Assembly: GCA_036320915.1 (NCBI GenBank)
Contig: JAXBDG010000011.1
Location: 1,572,501-1,636,500 of the forward strand
Source of the DNA: Linnemannia elongata
Taxonomy: Eukaryota; Mortierellomycota; Mortierellomycetes; Mortierellales; Mortierellaceae
Reading direction: 5' to 3'
Length of the DNA: 64,000 nt
Shown: piece after piece, positions 1-12,373 of the stretch
Layout of the letters: each line of letters begins with the position of its first letter
Numbering within the stretch: the stretch's first letter is position 1
Position numbers and translations under genes: made by a program
The notes under the pieces: model-generated
What the model saw: only the letters and a program-made list of their open reading frames with translations
Database searches by the model: none
Told to the model about the DNA's origin: nothing

Positions 1-1239
1 ATGGAGATGCAGCAGATGCAGATGCAAGACCACCAGCACCTCCCGCCAATTGTGAGCTCAATTTCGCCAACACCCCAGATTTTCCAAGACCTTTCAAGTT
101 CAGGGACGCAAACCCTCCCTTCAAGGTCGATGATGGACCCTTGGCCCACTGCAAGTTCTCGCTGGGGACTGCTGGCTCAGGCAAGGGCCGGAAGACGGGC
201 TTGGACATGGCGTACATGAACCGTTCCGACATTCCGAGCTTCTGGACAGCCTCAGTCTCGCTGGCCAAGAACTCGGCCTTGTTCTGACGCTGGTAGACGT
301 CCAAGAGGTTCCGCTCCTTCTCATTAGGCAACAAGGGTTCCAAAGTCAACAGATCGTCTAGGTTTAGGTGTTGTTGGTAGACAACAGGTGTCTCGGACCG
401 AGAGCTGAAGTAAGATCCTGTCGACGGGTTGGTGACCGTTGTTGAGAGAGTTGGGGAAGGTGGCGCGGATGAGATGGATGCGAACAAGGGATGAGCAGTA
501 ATAATCGACAATAGTGAAGGTTGAAAAGAAGGACGATAAGGAGGAGTCGCCAATGGAGGAGGGGTTGTCGCGGAGTGGTCCGAAGTTGGTGGCGTAAACG
601 TAGAGACCGGTTTCATAGGAGGAGAATCAATGGACATGGACGGACTTGGAAAAGTCGAGCTGGTTGGCCGAGTCACCATGGGGCCGTTGCGTGTACTCGA
701 ATGAACCACTGCAGGACTGGTGACGATGCGCCTGTGACTATTATTAGAGAGACTTGGCAGGGAGTGGTGCGAGGGGGACGGTTGCAAGGTTGATTGAGAT
801 GACAACGCGGTTGAGGCGGAAGAGGTGGATGAAGAGGGAGGAGGAGGAGGTGGTGATGGAGCATTGATGTCGAGGGCGAGGACCATGGACCGCAGAGCAT
901 CAAAAGACTCGTATCGTTTCATGAGTCGAGACAGTCCAATGGAGACGTTGGTCGCCCTCCGGACCTCCAACAGGGTCACCTCCTTTGGCTTCACCCTAGA
1001 ACCGAGAAGGAGGAGAGGAAAGTCAGAAAAGAGAGGGAGAAAAGGGGAGAGAGGGGGGGGGGGGGACGAGTCCAAACGGTGTGGCTCTAAATTAATAAAA
1101 CGCTCCACGTTTCAGAGTCTCTGACAACGTATGATGGGATTGGTGTGGTCGTACAGGTAGTAACAAAGAACAGGTGGTATGTAGAGAATGTACAGAGAGT
1201 ACAGAGAGTACAGAAAGAGAGGGAGTGTGCATGTATGTA

Positions 1240-1301
<62 letters not shown>

Positions 1302-4300
1302 TTATGAGTGAGCTTGGCATATATAACTTACTTTGCTTGAGCATTCGCTTCCTTGGCCTTGAGTCGCTTCTGCTCTTCGACTGGGTCGATACAGAACATC
1401 TCTATTTGTAGCATCATATGAAAGTATAAATGGTTAAATGAATGCCCATTAGTTTCTTTTCACTCTCCGCCAACAATGCAATTCCATGCTTAGCAATGCT
1501 CAAAGAGACAAAGAGACAAAAAAAAAACGCAGTAAACGGAGGAAGAAATTTTCCATACCTTCGAACTTTTGAAAGTCCATCTCGATGGCAAGTGGGGGAG
1601 CAATTGGTCCAGGTCCACTCTCCTGATGTGGTCCTAAAGGGCCATCCAATGGTCCTTCTGGCTGTCCATGCAAGTAACCATGACTGGATTCTTCGGCTCC
1701 TGGTGGTGCATCATCGTCCACAGCATTGCCGTCAGTCAACACATATTGGTCCAACCCCTTGGAGCCATCAAGACACAAAAAATCAGGAGACTTGAGTGAC
1801 GTGGGAGTGTTGGGAACCGTAGAGGCCTGACGGATATGACCTCGATGGCCATGCCCATGGTGACGGCGGTGTCGGCTATGATGATGATGGTGGTCGGTAT
1901 CGAAGACAGTCTGAGAGATATCTCCGTGAGAGAGAGCGTCCCAACGAAGAACATGGCGAGCAACAATGCTGCGAGTGGGAGTAAGAGGAGCTGTGAGACT
2001 TGGTCCATGTACTGGTGGATGTGAATCAAGTGTCGTCATGATAGAGGTCGAGATCTGAAGTGGTGTTCGAGGGCCGCTCTTCTTCAGACCGGTGAGGCCA
2101 GGAGATGGCGGTGGTGGAGGAGGGGGAGGGATTCCTGAGGTGTTGTCGACTGATGGAGTCACGACAGGGGCGGGTGCAGTTGCTGTGGCTGCTGCTGCTG
2201 CACCGCTTGCTGAGATGAATGGTGGAGGAGGAGGAGGGAGAGGTATGTTGGAGGTTGCAGGAGGTGTCACTACATGACTCGATCCAGGGGCAGCGAATGG
2301 TGGGAGAGGTGGCAGACTGCTGGTAGCAATCGTCGGTAGCGATTCCTGAACCAAGGTTGGTTGTGCTGGAGTGAAGGGTGGAAGAGGGGGAGGGGGAGGG
2401 ATGAAAGAAAAAGTAGCTGTTGTTGCAGTCGTTGTTGTTATTGGCGGGAGATTGGTGGCAACTGCTTGAATGAAGGGAGGAGGAGGAGGAGGTGGTGGTG
2501 GTGGTAGCAGTGTTAAGATTTTAGCGACAGCAGCTGCCGTTGATGATGGGCGGGGAGAGAGAGGAGGAGAGGTCTCATTATAATGTGGTCGAAAAGCGGG
2601 AAAGGAAAGGGGAGAGTGTGAAGAAGGAAAAAAAATTGAAACGGAGGGACTGGATGGTAAGGGCGGGCTTGCTGCTGCAGGGGGCACACTCGAGGGGCAT
2701 GGTAAATGCAAATGTGGCTCATCTCCTACTGCTCTTGCGAGACTACAATCCTTGCCCTCCTCGGCCTCAAAGGAAGGGGGGACATGCGCGAATGCGATAG
2801 TCTCTATCTCTGTGTCGTTATCTGGGCTCGCAGGCAAGGGCACGGTGGCTGTTGCTGCTACTGCTGTGATATCGTCGAACGTACTCACAGGCGAACGCGG
2901 TAATGGATCCTCGAACGTGGCACTAACGACTGCGAAGGGACTTGGAGGTAGTGGGACCTGAGCCGCAGCAGGAGGGGTTAACAAAAGCAAAGGCGAAGTC
3001 GACTCAGCCACTGCGAGAGGAGGTACAAAAGTCGATGTTATTGGCGAGGAGGGAAGGGGACGTAAGGAGGACCGAGCGACGTGATCTGGTTCGATTATTG
3101 AGACGGAAGGCAACCTAGGAACGACACTCGGGACAAGCACAGGGGAGATGTCTGGTGTGGGAGCCATCGACAGCTCAGTCATTATGGAGGGCTGGTCTTC
3201 ATCGGTATTCTCATCATCAGTGCTCGGCGAACCGGCAAAGAGGGACGCTCTTGGGGGGCCAGAGTTGTGCGGTTGCATTGATCCCAAGGTCGCAGAGGGC
3301 GGTGGGGTCATCAGCAACTCACCCTCGATTGAAGGGTCCAGTTGTGTATCGATCGACCCTGCAAAAGAAATCACCGTGGGACGCATCTTCCCCGCCAAAG
3401 TTGGAGTTGTGCTCATCGACGGACTTCTCCATTCTTGAACTGGCCCCATCAACGAAAATGTAGTCGTTGAGGGAAGGACTTTTGTCCGTTCTTGCCTCTC
3501 GTTCGGCTGCACAAACCTGTTGTCGCTCTCTCTGTCAAACTCCACCCCTGCAGGAACAACCGTTTCTTGCGACGTATCAGTCTCGCTGGAATGAGCAGAC
3601 GACAATAGTAAGAATGGCGGCAATTCTGTCGGAAGGACACTGTTGGACACTACGGTTCCTTGAGACCGCCCGCTTCCGTTCCTGGTCGTGTAGTTATTAC
3701 TCTGTGGTCGACTTGCGACGTTGCTTTGGACGTCGTTGACGGTTTTTGAGGGCGAAGAGGCGCAAGACGAGTCGTATAATGGATATAAGGAATCAACCCT
3801 GGCCCTGCTGGCTGCCTTGTTGAACTTGAAGGTAATCGCTGGGATCGCAAGGTCAAAGGAGAGATCTTGGGTGTCACTCTCACCCTCGTTCGCGTGAGAG
3901 TATCCTGCTTCCTCCTCATCGGCCTCTTCACCACTCTCGCGCCTGCTCTCGCGGAGTTTCCTCCTCCTGTTTTGCCGCTTCTTGGATTTGCTGATAGGCA
4001 AGTCCATAGTGAATGTTGCTGTGGATGGTGTTTGACTCATAACTGCTGCTGTCAATGAGGGTAACATGATCTCTGAGCGAGTGGGCGGCCTTTTGTTCAG
4101 TTTGCTCTCATCCTTGCCGTTGTCGTGTAGGAAGGCATCATGAACGACTGTCCGAACAGAGTGTGGCGATGTTGATCTGGAAGGTACGACTGAAGATGAG
4201 CGAGAGGAGAATGGTGTTTGGTAGCGCGATGAGAGGGGTGAGTGGTAGCGCGAGTTTACATTCGAGTCCAATGGCGAAAGAGAGAAGGGTGTAGTCACAG

Positions 4301-4952
4301 CAGAAGAGGTGCTGAGCATCTGTGGATCCCGTCCGACTTTTTTGAAGACCCGTCCTCGGCGAATGGGCGCAGTGCTGGCGGAGGAAGAGTATTGGGCTGA
4401 AGATTGCGAGATGATCGACATACAATCGCTCTCACTGTCTTCTTCTGTCATCAAGAGGGATCTCCTGCGACGGTGCGTGTCGTGGCTCTGGATGGTGGAG
4501 GCTGATATCGAAGAAGAGGATGGCATCCTTGACATGGCTACTGAAGGCAAGCCTGGTGTACGATATTCTAAAGGCGTCTCAGTGTTCTTTTTACTTCGTG
4601 CTTTTTGCCGCCGCCGACTCTTTTTACTTGATGGTGCTGCTGTTGAGGCTGATTCCACAGATATGGAAGAGGTCATAGTGGACTGGGCAATAGTGGGTGT
4701 TGGTAAAGTAGCTGTCGATATTCCTGATGTCCGATCAGCGCGACGCCGCCGCCTCGACCTTGGCTTTGTATCAAGATTGTGGGGTGGTAGAGAACTCATC
4801 GATGGAGGAAGGTCTGCAATTGTAGTGTTGTGGTTGGATGCTAGCCTGTTGGTAGGATGTTTTCAGGTTGAATAGAGTGGAGTTGGTTAGTACCAAGTCA
4901 GCATCTTGCTTACGAAAAGGAGGCAGGAGTATTGAGAGTATGGGAGCTGAGT

Positions 4953-4983
<31 letters not shown>

Positions 4984-5353
4984 CTATTGTTGATGATCAC
5001 GATAGTGGGTTGGATAGTAAAAATATCCAACTGGAATCGAGTCCATTCAGTGCTCTCAGCGATCAGGAACCAGGATCACAAGCTCGTTTCCATACTCTTG
5101 ATTCGAATCCGTCTTCTTCCTCCCACCTATAAGCCATTGTATCATTTCGAAGTCCATTTTGTTCTTGTAGCTCGCTTAAAAGTCACTATCTTCTTTTGAT
5201 GAGACAAATGGCTTACATATCGTAGTGGCGATGCTGATGATGACCTGCTGGAGCAGAGATGACGGCGGCAGTGGTAGTTGTGGTGTTGCTCCTGCGGGGT
5301 TTAAGGATGTCTCGGCCGGGTCGAGGTGGGTGTCCATGGTCACCGCTGGACAT
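1..5353 (-). CDS. Formin (FH1-FH2 actin nucleator), 3' end cut by window edge
   Basis: Proposed exons, in transcription order: 5353-5217, 4845-1559, 1401-1332, 995-1 (continues beyond the edge). All junctions are GT-AG and in phase, giving about 1,496 residues in the window. Formins nucleate and elongate unbranched actin filaments. The first ~900 residues are Ser/Thr/Pro-rich with a basic N-terminus. A proline-rich FH1 region with several runs of 6-10 prolines lies at about 2080-2500. FH2 begins near 1930-1970 (VLRWDAL...SQTVF, the lasso Trp region) and continues as MDFQKFEEMF, then LLEVRRATNVSIGLSRL, then LLPNEKERNLLDVY. The GNYMN-type hallmark must lie past the edge. FH2 is interrupted by a His-rich insert and a ~165-residue Ser/Thr/Pro insert (about 370-870). 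No GBD/FH3 repeats are seen upstream. The start is uncertain: the ATG at 5353 follows a possible 5'-UTR acceptor, and an in-frame ATG at 5491 is the alternative. Identity is well supported; exact ends are not. Confidence 0.8.
1239..1297. repeat. (GT)n followed by (GA)n microsatellite
   Basis: About 16 nt of GT repeats run directly into about 42 nt of GA repeats. They lie inside the intron between the 70-nt exon and the last visible exon of the formin. On the coding strand this reads as CT then AC repeats and may serve as an extended pyrimidine tract. Confidence 0.95.
4958..4983. repeat. (AG)n microsatellite in first formin intron
   Basis: Thirteen AG dinucleotide units lie within the proposed first formin intron (5216-4846). 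A pyrimidine repeat on the coding strand about 110 nt before the acceptor is compatible with intron sequence. Confidence 0.9.
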
Positions 5354-6717
5354 CAGCAGGCCGGAAGGTGTCCTCTGCCAAAGAGGAATGAGGTCAATGT
5401 TGTAGAGACGAGAGAGAGGAAGAAGTGAAGAGGAGGGAATAGAGTGAAAGTGAGAGATAAGTGCGCAGAAGGATGGATCTCTAATGGCCAATGGCGAGTC
5501 GATTCCAGGAGGTGGTGTGTGTATCGGAAAACGACGACGACCTTGGGTCAGACAACTATCAACAAAGAAGCGAGAGAGTGGGAGAGAAGAGGGGGAAAGG
5601 GGAGATGGACAGAGAAGGGAAGGGTTTTCGATGAGGAGTGAAGGAGAGATTGAACAATGAATGGATGTTGGCCCGTGTTAATATTGCTAATATTATCCAT
5701 TAAAAAAAGGGTTCAGCATTCGACAATGAAGACTATTATTGTCCACAGTGTGAATAGTGTGCAGAGGTGGTTGTTGTCGTCGTCGTCGTTATCGTTGTTA
5801 TTGTTGTTGATGCTTGTCGTTGTTGTTGTAGCTTGGAGTGGTTGAAAGAGGGCAGTGCGCGTTGTCTTGGTGCTTTGTCGTCTCTGCCCTTTTTGTAGAT
5901 CAACAAGTTGGATGTTAATGCCTCTTTGCAGAACGCCCCTTTTGAAACGGTCGAGAAGTGGACAATGGTTGCACAAGGAATTGGGAATGGTATTTTTTTC
6001 TTCTTCTTCTTCTTCTTGGTGGAAAAAAGACAAGAAAGGGCTGACTTGGGCTGAATGAAAGAGTGTGGTGGAATGAGGGTAGAGCGAGTGAAGGTGATCC
6101 TTACATGGGACAATGAATGTGAATGAGACAGGGTGAGAGAAGAGAAGGGCGGTGGTGGTTGCTGTTTGTTGTTTGTTGCTGTTGCTAGGTGGACCTGCAG
6201 GAAGGGAGGAAGAGAGAGAGAGAGAGGGAGTGGCGGCAAAAACAGAGAAGAGGTTGGCGGTTGAGAGAGAAGAGGAAAGAAAGACAAGTGTTAACAGAAG
6301 AGGTAGGTTAGGAATAGGAATAGGAATAGGAGAAGGGTACGATGAAAGAGTGTCAGTGGTGAAGGGGTGGTTCGTGCGTCGTGTAGTGAGCACTTTTTTA
6401 TTACAGGGTTCGAGTTTCACAGAGAGAGAGAGGGAGGGAGGGATGAGAAGAGATCAACTTTGAGGAAGTGGATGATGAGAAAAGTGGAATGAGAAAGGGA
6501 AGAGGCGAAGGAGGAAGAGGAGGAGGAAGAGAGAAAGTGAATGCAATGACAAACACAACAACAACAGCGGCAAAAACAACAAAAACAACAACAACAACAA
6601 CAGAAACACAGAAACTCAGAAACACAGAAACAAAAGAACGTGAAAGTCCAGAGACATATACACAGCAAACAACGCAGTACTTCTGGGCTGTTTGTTTCTT
6701 TCTTATCATTCTTTTTT

Positions 6718-6722
<5 letters not shown>

Positions 6723-6764
<42 letters not shown>
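6723..6764. repeat. (CT)n microsatellite
   Basis: About 21 CT units in the formin-VTI1 intergenic region, followed by AG-rich sequence to about 6820. The two arms could pair as an imperfect inverted repeat. Confidence 0.95.
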
Positions 6765-6767
<3 letters not shown>

Positions 6768-7051
6768 ATCAACAAATAAGCATAGGAAAGAGAGAGAAAG
6801 AGAGAAAAAGAGAGAGAGAGAGATTCTCTTTTTTCTGTTCTGTTCAGTTCTTCCCGTTTGCATGTGTCTGGTTCGCCAGGTCTCATTCCCACTTTTCACT
6901 ATGACTACCTCATGTACCGTACATGTACAGTACACAGTACACGCAAACCGCTTCATCCCCTTCCATCGCACTATGAATAAATGATTTGACTTTTCTGCAG
7001 CTTCGATTCTCACAGTTGTTGTTTGTTGTTGCTCATGCTCACCTTACATTG

Positions 7052-7080
7052 CACTCACTCACTCACTCACTCACTCACTC
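7052..7080. repeat. (CACT)n tetranucleotide repeat
   Basis: Seven tandem CACT units in intergenic DNA, with no sign of coding function. Confidence 0.9.
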
Positions 7081-8066
7081 ATTTCTACTCTCAAGTGATT
7101 AATACGTTCATATGCTCGCCTGCTTGCATTGCTGTTGATAATACCCAGAAATAGAGACAGCACAATCAGAGTTGAGTACGTTCCATCATAAAAGATAGAA
7201 GGTATCAAGGAGACAGAATAACCCAAAAAAAAGGAGGGATGATGGACCATTGAAGGGAAAAATATACACACAGACGCTCTCTTTCTCTCTTTTCTGCTTC
7301 TCCCTTTTCAATCCATACTCCGTTCTCCCTCTCCCTCTCCCTTTCTTTCTCTCTGCTTATATGCCTTCATGTTTCCTTGAAAATGTCTTCTTCATCCCTC
7401 TTCTTTTCACTCCTTTTCACCCACCCTCCTCTTCCTCCTCATCCTCTTCCCCTTGACCCTCTCTACCCTCTCCCCTTCAGGGTGTCAGATCTGCACTTTT
7501 ACTATAAGAATGTAGCTTCCATAACAAAGAAACAAAAAAAATAAACTCCCTCACCCTTAGACTAATTGGGCCTATGGTTATGCGAGGTTTACAGAGGAGG
7601 CAATGGTCAGCATGGTAGAGATAGAGAGATAAAGAGAGCACCTGATTGCAAAACAAAGACTCTCACATTCGAGGGATGGAAAAAAAATCCAGCTTAGGTA
7701 TCGGGAACAACTATAGAAGAGAGTTTACCGCACGATTGTATGGTCATTGTTCTCGGGAACCATGGGACATGCATTCGCGTCAATTGGACAAGAGAACGTG
7801 GCCACCAATACCTATGCTAGCTAAAGATATATAACTACATAGCTCGTAGATGACCTTCGAAAATAAAAAAGGTAGGAAAGCAATAGCTACGAGAGACCCT
7901 ATACGTCATGTTTGTAAGAGCTCGCTTTGTCCCACAAGTTTGTAAGAGACAAGACGTCCTTTTTTTTTATTCTTTCTTCCACTCGCTTTTCATCTCTTTG
8001 CCTTAGACCACTCTTCCTTCCTTTTCTCACACACAAAGCTCCAACACCCCTCACTGCACACTCAAC

Positions 8067-9666
8067 ATGGACTCACCAGGCGGCTCAGAACTCTTTGAAA
8101 GCTATGAACAGGACTACGAAGCCATCAAGGTCTCCATCACACAACGACTCAACGCCTCTGGTAGTCAGAATGGAGGTAAAAAAACAACTCATTCACTCTC
8201 CTTCTTCATTCCCTTGTTAACCTGGAAGTCATTCCTCCTGCTCTCAAACAAAACAATGAAGAACAGCACGCCAAGGAGCACAGCAAAAACAGTCTTCACC
8301 TTCTCTTGAAAAAACAAAAAAAAAAAAAAAGTTCCTTGTACTTCATCGCAGTATGCTCTCGCTCTTGGTCAATGCGGTTGTCAAACTCACACAGCTTCCT
8401 TTTTCTTTTCACACTCAACTCGTGCGACCAAAAAACGTTTTCTTTCTAGAACCAAAGAAGCAGACACTCAGAGCGGCAGGCCGTGAGATTGATGAAGCCA
8501 GCGAAATTGTAAGGACGCACAGCAGGAATTTTCTTGGATAGGGGCTTGGAAAGGGGTGGAAGGAAGGAAGGAAAGAAAATCATAAACCAAGAGGGTTGAA
8601 AGTACACACCACAGTTCTGCCACGTTTTACTGTAGCCTGCGACTTGCGACATGCAGCATTTTTTTTCCCTTCTCAGTATTGTGTCAAAATCACAATCGCA
8701 TCTTGCATATCTAACATTACTTTTTTCTTGGCACTTGCTTGCTGACTATTGCACCACATAGTTGCAACAAATGGAGATGGAGCTACTGAACCTCCCTCAG
8801 ACGTATCGAACCCGACTTCAGGCCAGGTTGCGAGGTTACAAGGCTGAGCTGGAGCGCCTTAAACAAACTATGGCATGTAACCCTTTTCAAGCCATTAAGA
8901 GAACGAACTGGTTATCGTAGCTGTCTTCCTTCCATCAGAAACCAATAACTAACAAAGATGTCGCTTTGACACACTGGCTGTGATAGAAAAGGGCGCAGTC
9001 AACATCAAGGTCGACTTCTGATAGAGACGAGCTATTGGGAGGACTCAACGGTGGATCAGACTTGGATGCTGCGTCAATGGATCAGAGGACTCGTCTGCTG
9101 AACGGCACCGATCGTTTGGCGGAAAGCAGCCGGCGCCTGCAAGACTCCCACAAGGTTGCCTTGGAGACTGGTATGACCCTTTTCTGTCTGTTGTGGTCTT
9201 GGCTACCTTATTCCTGCAGCACGATTAAAATATAAGGAATTAATAGTCGACTGATCGATTCTTCTGACCTTCGCTTTGGAATCAACAGAGTCAATTGGAG
9301 CAGGAATTCTAGGAGACTTGCGAGGACAGCGCGAGCAGATCATTCACACAAGGAACACGCTGCTAGATGCCGACTCTAGCATTGACAAGGCATCACGAAC
9401 CCTCAAGGGAATGGCGCGTCGGTAAGTCTACATTCTTTTCAGAGCTTGAGTTCTGGCGAACACGATAGCAATCGTTGTGATGGTAACGGCAACAGCCAGT
9501 AAGGTACTAATCATAGGTGGTGCGCCATTTGTGGGGTTGTCAACGGCTTTCTTGGATGAAAATGTTATGTATTAGCATGGCCACGAACAAGTTGATTACC
9601 GCGAGCATTATCATTGTGCTTGTGGGCCTGATCCTCTTTGTCCTCTACCGCAAGATCTTTGGATGA
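8067..9666 (+). CDS. VTI1: Vti1-type Qb-SNARE
   Basis: Six exons: 8067-8175, 8450-8508, 8762-8876, 9027-9170, 9289-9421, 9576-9666. All junctions are in phase and give 216 residues, the usual Vti1 size. Vti1 is a tail-anchored v-SNARE acting in Golgi-endosome, Golgi-vacuole and retrograde Golgi traffic. The N-terminal three-helix region begins LFESYEQDYEAIK and includes LNLPQTYRTRL. The SNARE motif contains LRGQREQI (the Gln here is the likely central-layer residue) and ARNTL-like TRNTLLDAD, as in yeast Vti1. A C-terminal hydrophobic segment (IITASII-type, residues about 192-212) ends in a short basic tail. The acceptor at 9026 is the second of two overlapping AGs; using the first would give a stop in frame. 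An AATAAA lies at 9761-9766. Very likely an ordinary functional copy. Confidence 0.93.
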
Positions 9667-10075
9667 GCATCGTTGTTGTCGATTACTTGAAATCGCTTTG
9701 AGCTGGCGTAGGTTGATAGTATTGACTCCCACGATCGCGATGCATGTGCCACGTAAATACAATAAAACCCCGTATTCTATCGGACATGGCTTAAATCCCT
9801 ACCCGTCGTTGTGCGTAGTATGAGAGCAAAAAAGGAAGAAAACATACGCAGCCGAAGCGGTTCGGTCACGTACACAAAAAAAGTAACCTCGGACAAAAAG
9901 AAGTGGGCGCTCAGGGGACCCCATTGCGTACGTGCGAAAGTTGGGGCTCTCTCTCTGTCGTCTCACTTCTCGGGAAACCATAAATTGAGACACCTGCTCC
10001 CTTTTCACTTTTTTTTTTTTTTTTTTTAATTCACACATCGCTACATACCACTTTTCACATTCATTCATTTCAACC

Positions 10076-11378
10076 ATGGCCGACAAGAGGATCTTCACCG
10101 CCGCACAGTTGGCTCAGCACACCCACAAGGACAGCCTTTACGTCGCCATCCACGGCAAAGTCTACGACTGCTCGGGATTCATCGACGAGGTAATAACACT
10201 ACTTTTGCTACTCGCGGAATCGTTACTTAATTTTTTTCACTCCGAATCTCCGAGGTTTGGCCATCACTTTTTCGGTTCGGCACATGGGTGAACATCACCT
10301 ACTAAACTCATTCCCTGACGGTCCTTCTTAAGAGAGTGAAGACAAGCAACCAGCCAAGGACGCATTCGTTCTCGGGGATATACGCACGCACGCCCTCTCT
10401 TATTTGACAAATGAAAAGAGCAGAAGTGACACAAACAAAAATATAAAAAACCAGACCGCGATGGGGAAGGAATGTCAGTGCGTGCCGTCTTCCAAGCAGG
10501 AGGAATATCCTCTACATCCTCTCCATGACCATTTTCTTTTCAAACCAACTTACTTACGCTCTTTGCACAATGTCTTGATTTCAATCAATTAGCACCCTGG
10601 TGGAGAGGAGGTGTTGCTGGACGAGGCAGGCAAGGACGCGACCGAGTCCTTTGAGGATGTCGGACACTCGGATGAGGCCCGCGATATCATGTCCAAGTTG
10701 TACGTTGGAGAGTACCAAGCTGGCGTAAGTCCCCCCACTGCCCTGAAACCAACCCCATCCTTCTCTTTCTTTAACTTCTTTGTTTGTTTTTGTTGGTTTT
10801 TTTTGGGCGATTGTTTCGAGAGATTCTTGTTTAAGTAAACAAATCTAACATGTGAACTCTTCCTTGCACTTTTACTTTGTCACTCGGGACAATCCACGTT
10901 TTGATCCATCTTGGCACTCGGGATATACACAACAACTACTTCGGCATCGACGACAACGACAATTATAGTCTGGTGAGAAGGCCAAGTCTACTTATGCCTC
11001 CACCCCCAAGCCCATCCCTGCCGCTGACCCCGTCGAGTCTGGAAGGTAAAGCGAGGCATAAAAAGGACAACCTATACTTAGTTCATAGGATCGACGCGGA
11101 TAATTTAATTGCGCTCAGGGGCAGGAAGGGTCGATTGATAACAGGATCCCGCCCAAACTCAACAACTCCAACTTGACCAAACAGGTTTTTGTCATCCCAT
11201 GCAGGACAAATATGACGAGGAAGAAGTCAACGATAACATCTTTGACAGGCCTGTTCAAAACACTCGTGAACTAACCACTTAAAAACTAATCCATTACTAT
11301 ACTTTCATTAGCAAACTGCAATACGTTATTGCATTGGCTGTCGTCGCGGGAGCTGTCCTCTGGAAGGTCATTCGCTAA
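10076..11378 (+). CDS. CYB5: Cytochrome b5, tail-anchored
   Basis: Four exons: 10076-10189, 10593-10724, 10969-11045, 11312-11378, in phase, 129 residues. Microsomal cytochrome b5 passes electrons from its reductase to desaturases, hydroxylases and some P450s at the ER. The heme domain runs from [19 protein letters not shown] through the axial-ligand motif HPGGEE (starting exon 2) to the second axial histidine in [10 protein letters not shown] Pro/Lys-rich linker (exon 3) leads to a C-terminal membrane helix, [14 protein letters not shown], with a short basic end. In exon 3 the acceptor at 10968 was preferred over one nine bases downstream because it keeps a continuous SGEKAKS linker; both are in phase. 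AATAAA at 11444-11449. The last 22 residues are encoded separately from the heme domain, as is common. Confidence 0.93.
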
Positions 11379-12373
11379 AAAAAACAAACAAACACCTACA
11401 TCTCCAAGATCATCGCCTCCTCACCACCATCGTTTTTGTCTTTAATAAACACATTTTTATAATCCATAACCCACCTCGCCTAGCCTCGCTCTAGCTTTGA
11501 TGTTGCTGGGTAATTGAACTTTCATGGCTTCTGTCCCTGTGAAACGAGTACCTATGCCCCCGCCGGAGCCCAGTCTGGATTCTCCACAAAAAAAAAACAA
11601 TGAAGGGACCTGGCCGGGGTCGTGAAACCTTTGCTCTCAAAAAGGAAAATCTTGCTGCGTGGAGAACAAGGGTCCACCTCGCTCTTTTTCGTGCAGTGTT
11701 TTCTTTTTCTTTTTTTTTTTTTTTTTCTTGTAAGTTGGCTGAAGTGCTACTGCTGCGTCTGGCAAGGCTAGGATAATATACTTCCTGATCCCCTTTCATC
11801 ATGACTCTTCTTCTTTGGGGGGCTGCTTGAAACAGCCCCGTCAGCCTGCTTAAGTCCAATGATCGGCAAAAGTAAAAGGTGACGATTTGCGGAATGAAAG
11901 GGGCATTTATTAATGGATAGCGGAAGGAGGTCAAAAAAGAGTTATTTGGTGTCGAGTGTGTGTATAAGTCTATCATAAAAAAAAAGAGTTGGTTGATTCC
12001 TGACAAAAAGAACACTTCATCCAACAGGAGAACACTTCTCCCAGTGTTTCCTGATGATGTTGGCTGTTTCTTCCTGATGTAAAAATTGTGTAAATATAGG
12101 AGTTGCCGTATGTGTTGAAAAGAAGAGTAATATGTGCAGAGAGAGAGAGAGAAAGAGAGAGAGAGAGTGGTAAAGAAGAAAAAGGTATAAAGGTGTTGGT
12201 ACCGTCGGTTGTTGTAGTGGTGAAGGAGGAAGAAAATGTTCATGGAGTTGCGCTAGTCGTCCTATGCCAATGTTCTTCCTGTCCTATATGAGTGCTCCTG
12301 TTCCTGCTCTCCTGTTGTCCAAAAATAACTTGAATAAGAAGGGCAAAAAGAGCAGCTAGGGGTCCTTGGGCTG
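11379..12373. other. Intergenic, convergent 3' flanks
   Basis: About 1 kb between the 3' ends of cytochrome b5 and the small membrane-protein gene. It holds the b5 polyadenylation signal, a pyrimidine/T tract near 11700-11727 and GA repeats near 12138-12168. Long open frames on the minus strand are Phe/Ser/Leu-rich and look like by-products of pyrimidine-rich sequence. I see no gene. Confidence 0.6.

Larger units (their letters stand above)
5492..8066. other. Intergenic region between divergent formin and VTI1
   Basis: No gene is supportable here. The region carries mixed simple sequence: trinucleotide-rich stretches near 5780-5830 and 6000-6020, short GGAATA repeats near 6310-6330, a CAA-rich stretch near 6550-6610, (CT)n at 6723-6764, and seven CACT units at 7052-7080. 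Open frames over it encode only Ser/Leu/Thr-rich low-complexity peptides. It presumably contains the promoters of both flanking genes, but no clear TATA element decides a start. Confidence 0.6.

Noticed and set aside
6310..6330. GGAATA repeats resembling a telomeric or satellite unit
   Set aside because: There are only three to four units, not a fungal telomere sequence (TTAGGG type).
5713..6420. 235-codon minus-strand frame upstream of the formin
   Set aside because: It is low-complexity Ser/Thr/Asn/Leu with trinucleotide runs, and has no in-phase donor leading into the formin; it looks like promoter DNA.
11208..11253. Possible extra cytochrome b5 exon after a CAG acceptor
   Set aside because: It has no GT donor at its end and would break the frame into the membrane-anchor exon, so it is treated as part of the 266-nt intron.
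11491..12243. 250-codon minus-strand frame
   Set aside because: It is Phe/Ser/Leu-rich from pyrimidine tracts and overlaps the 3' flanks of two better-supported genes.
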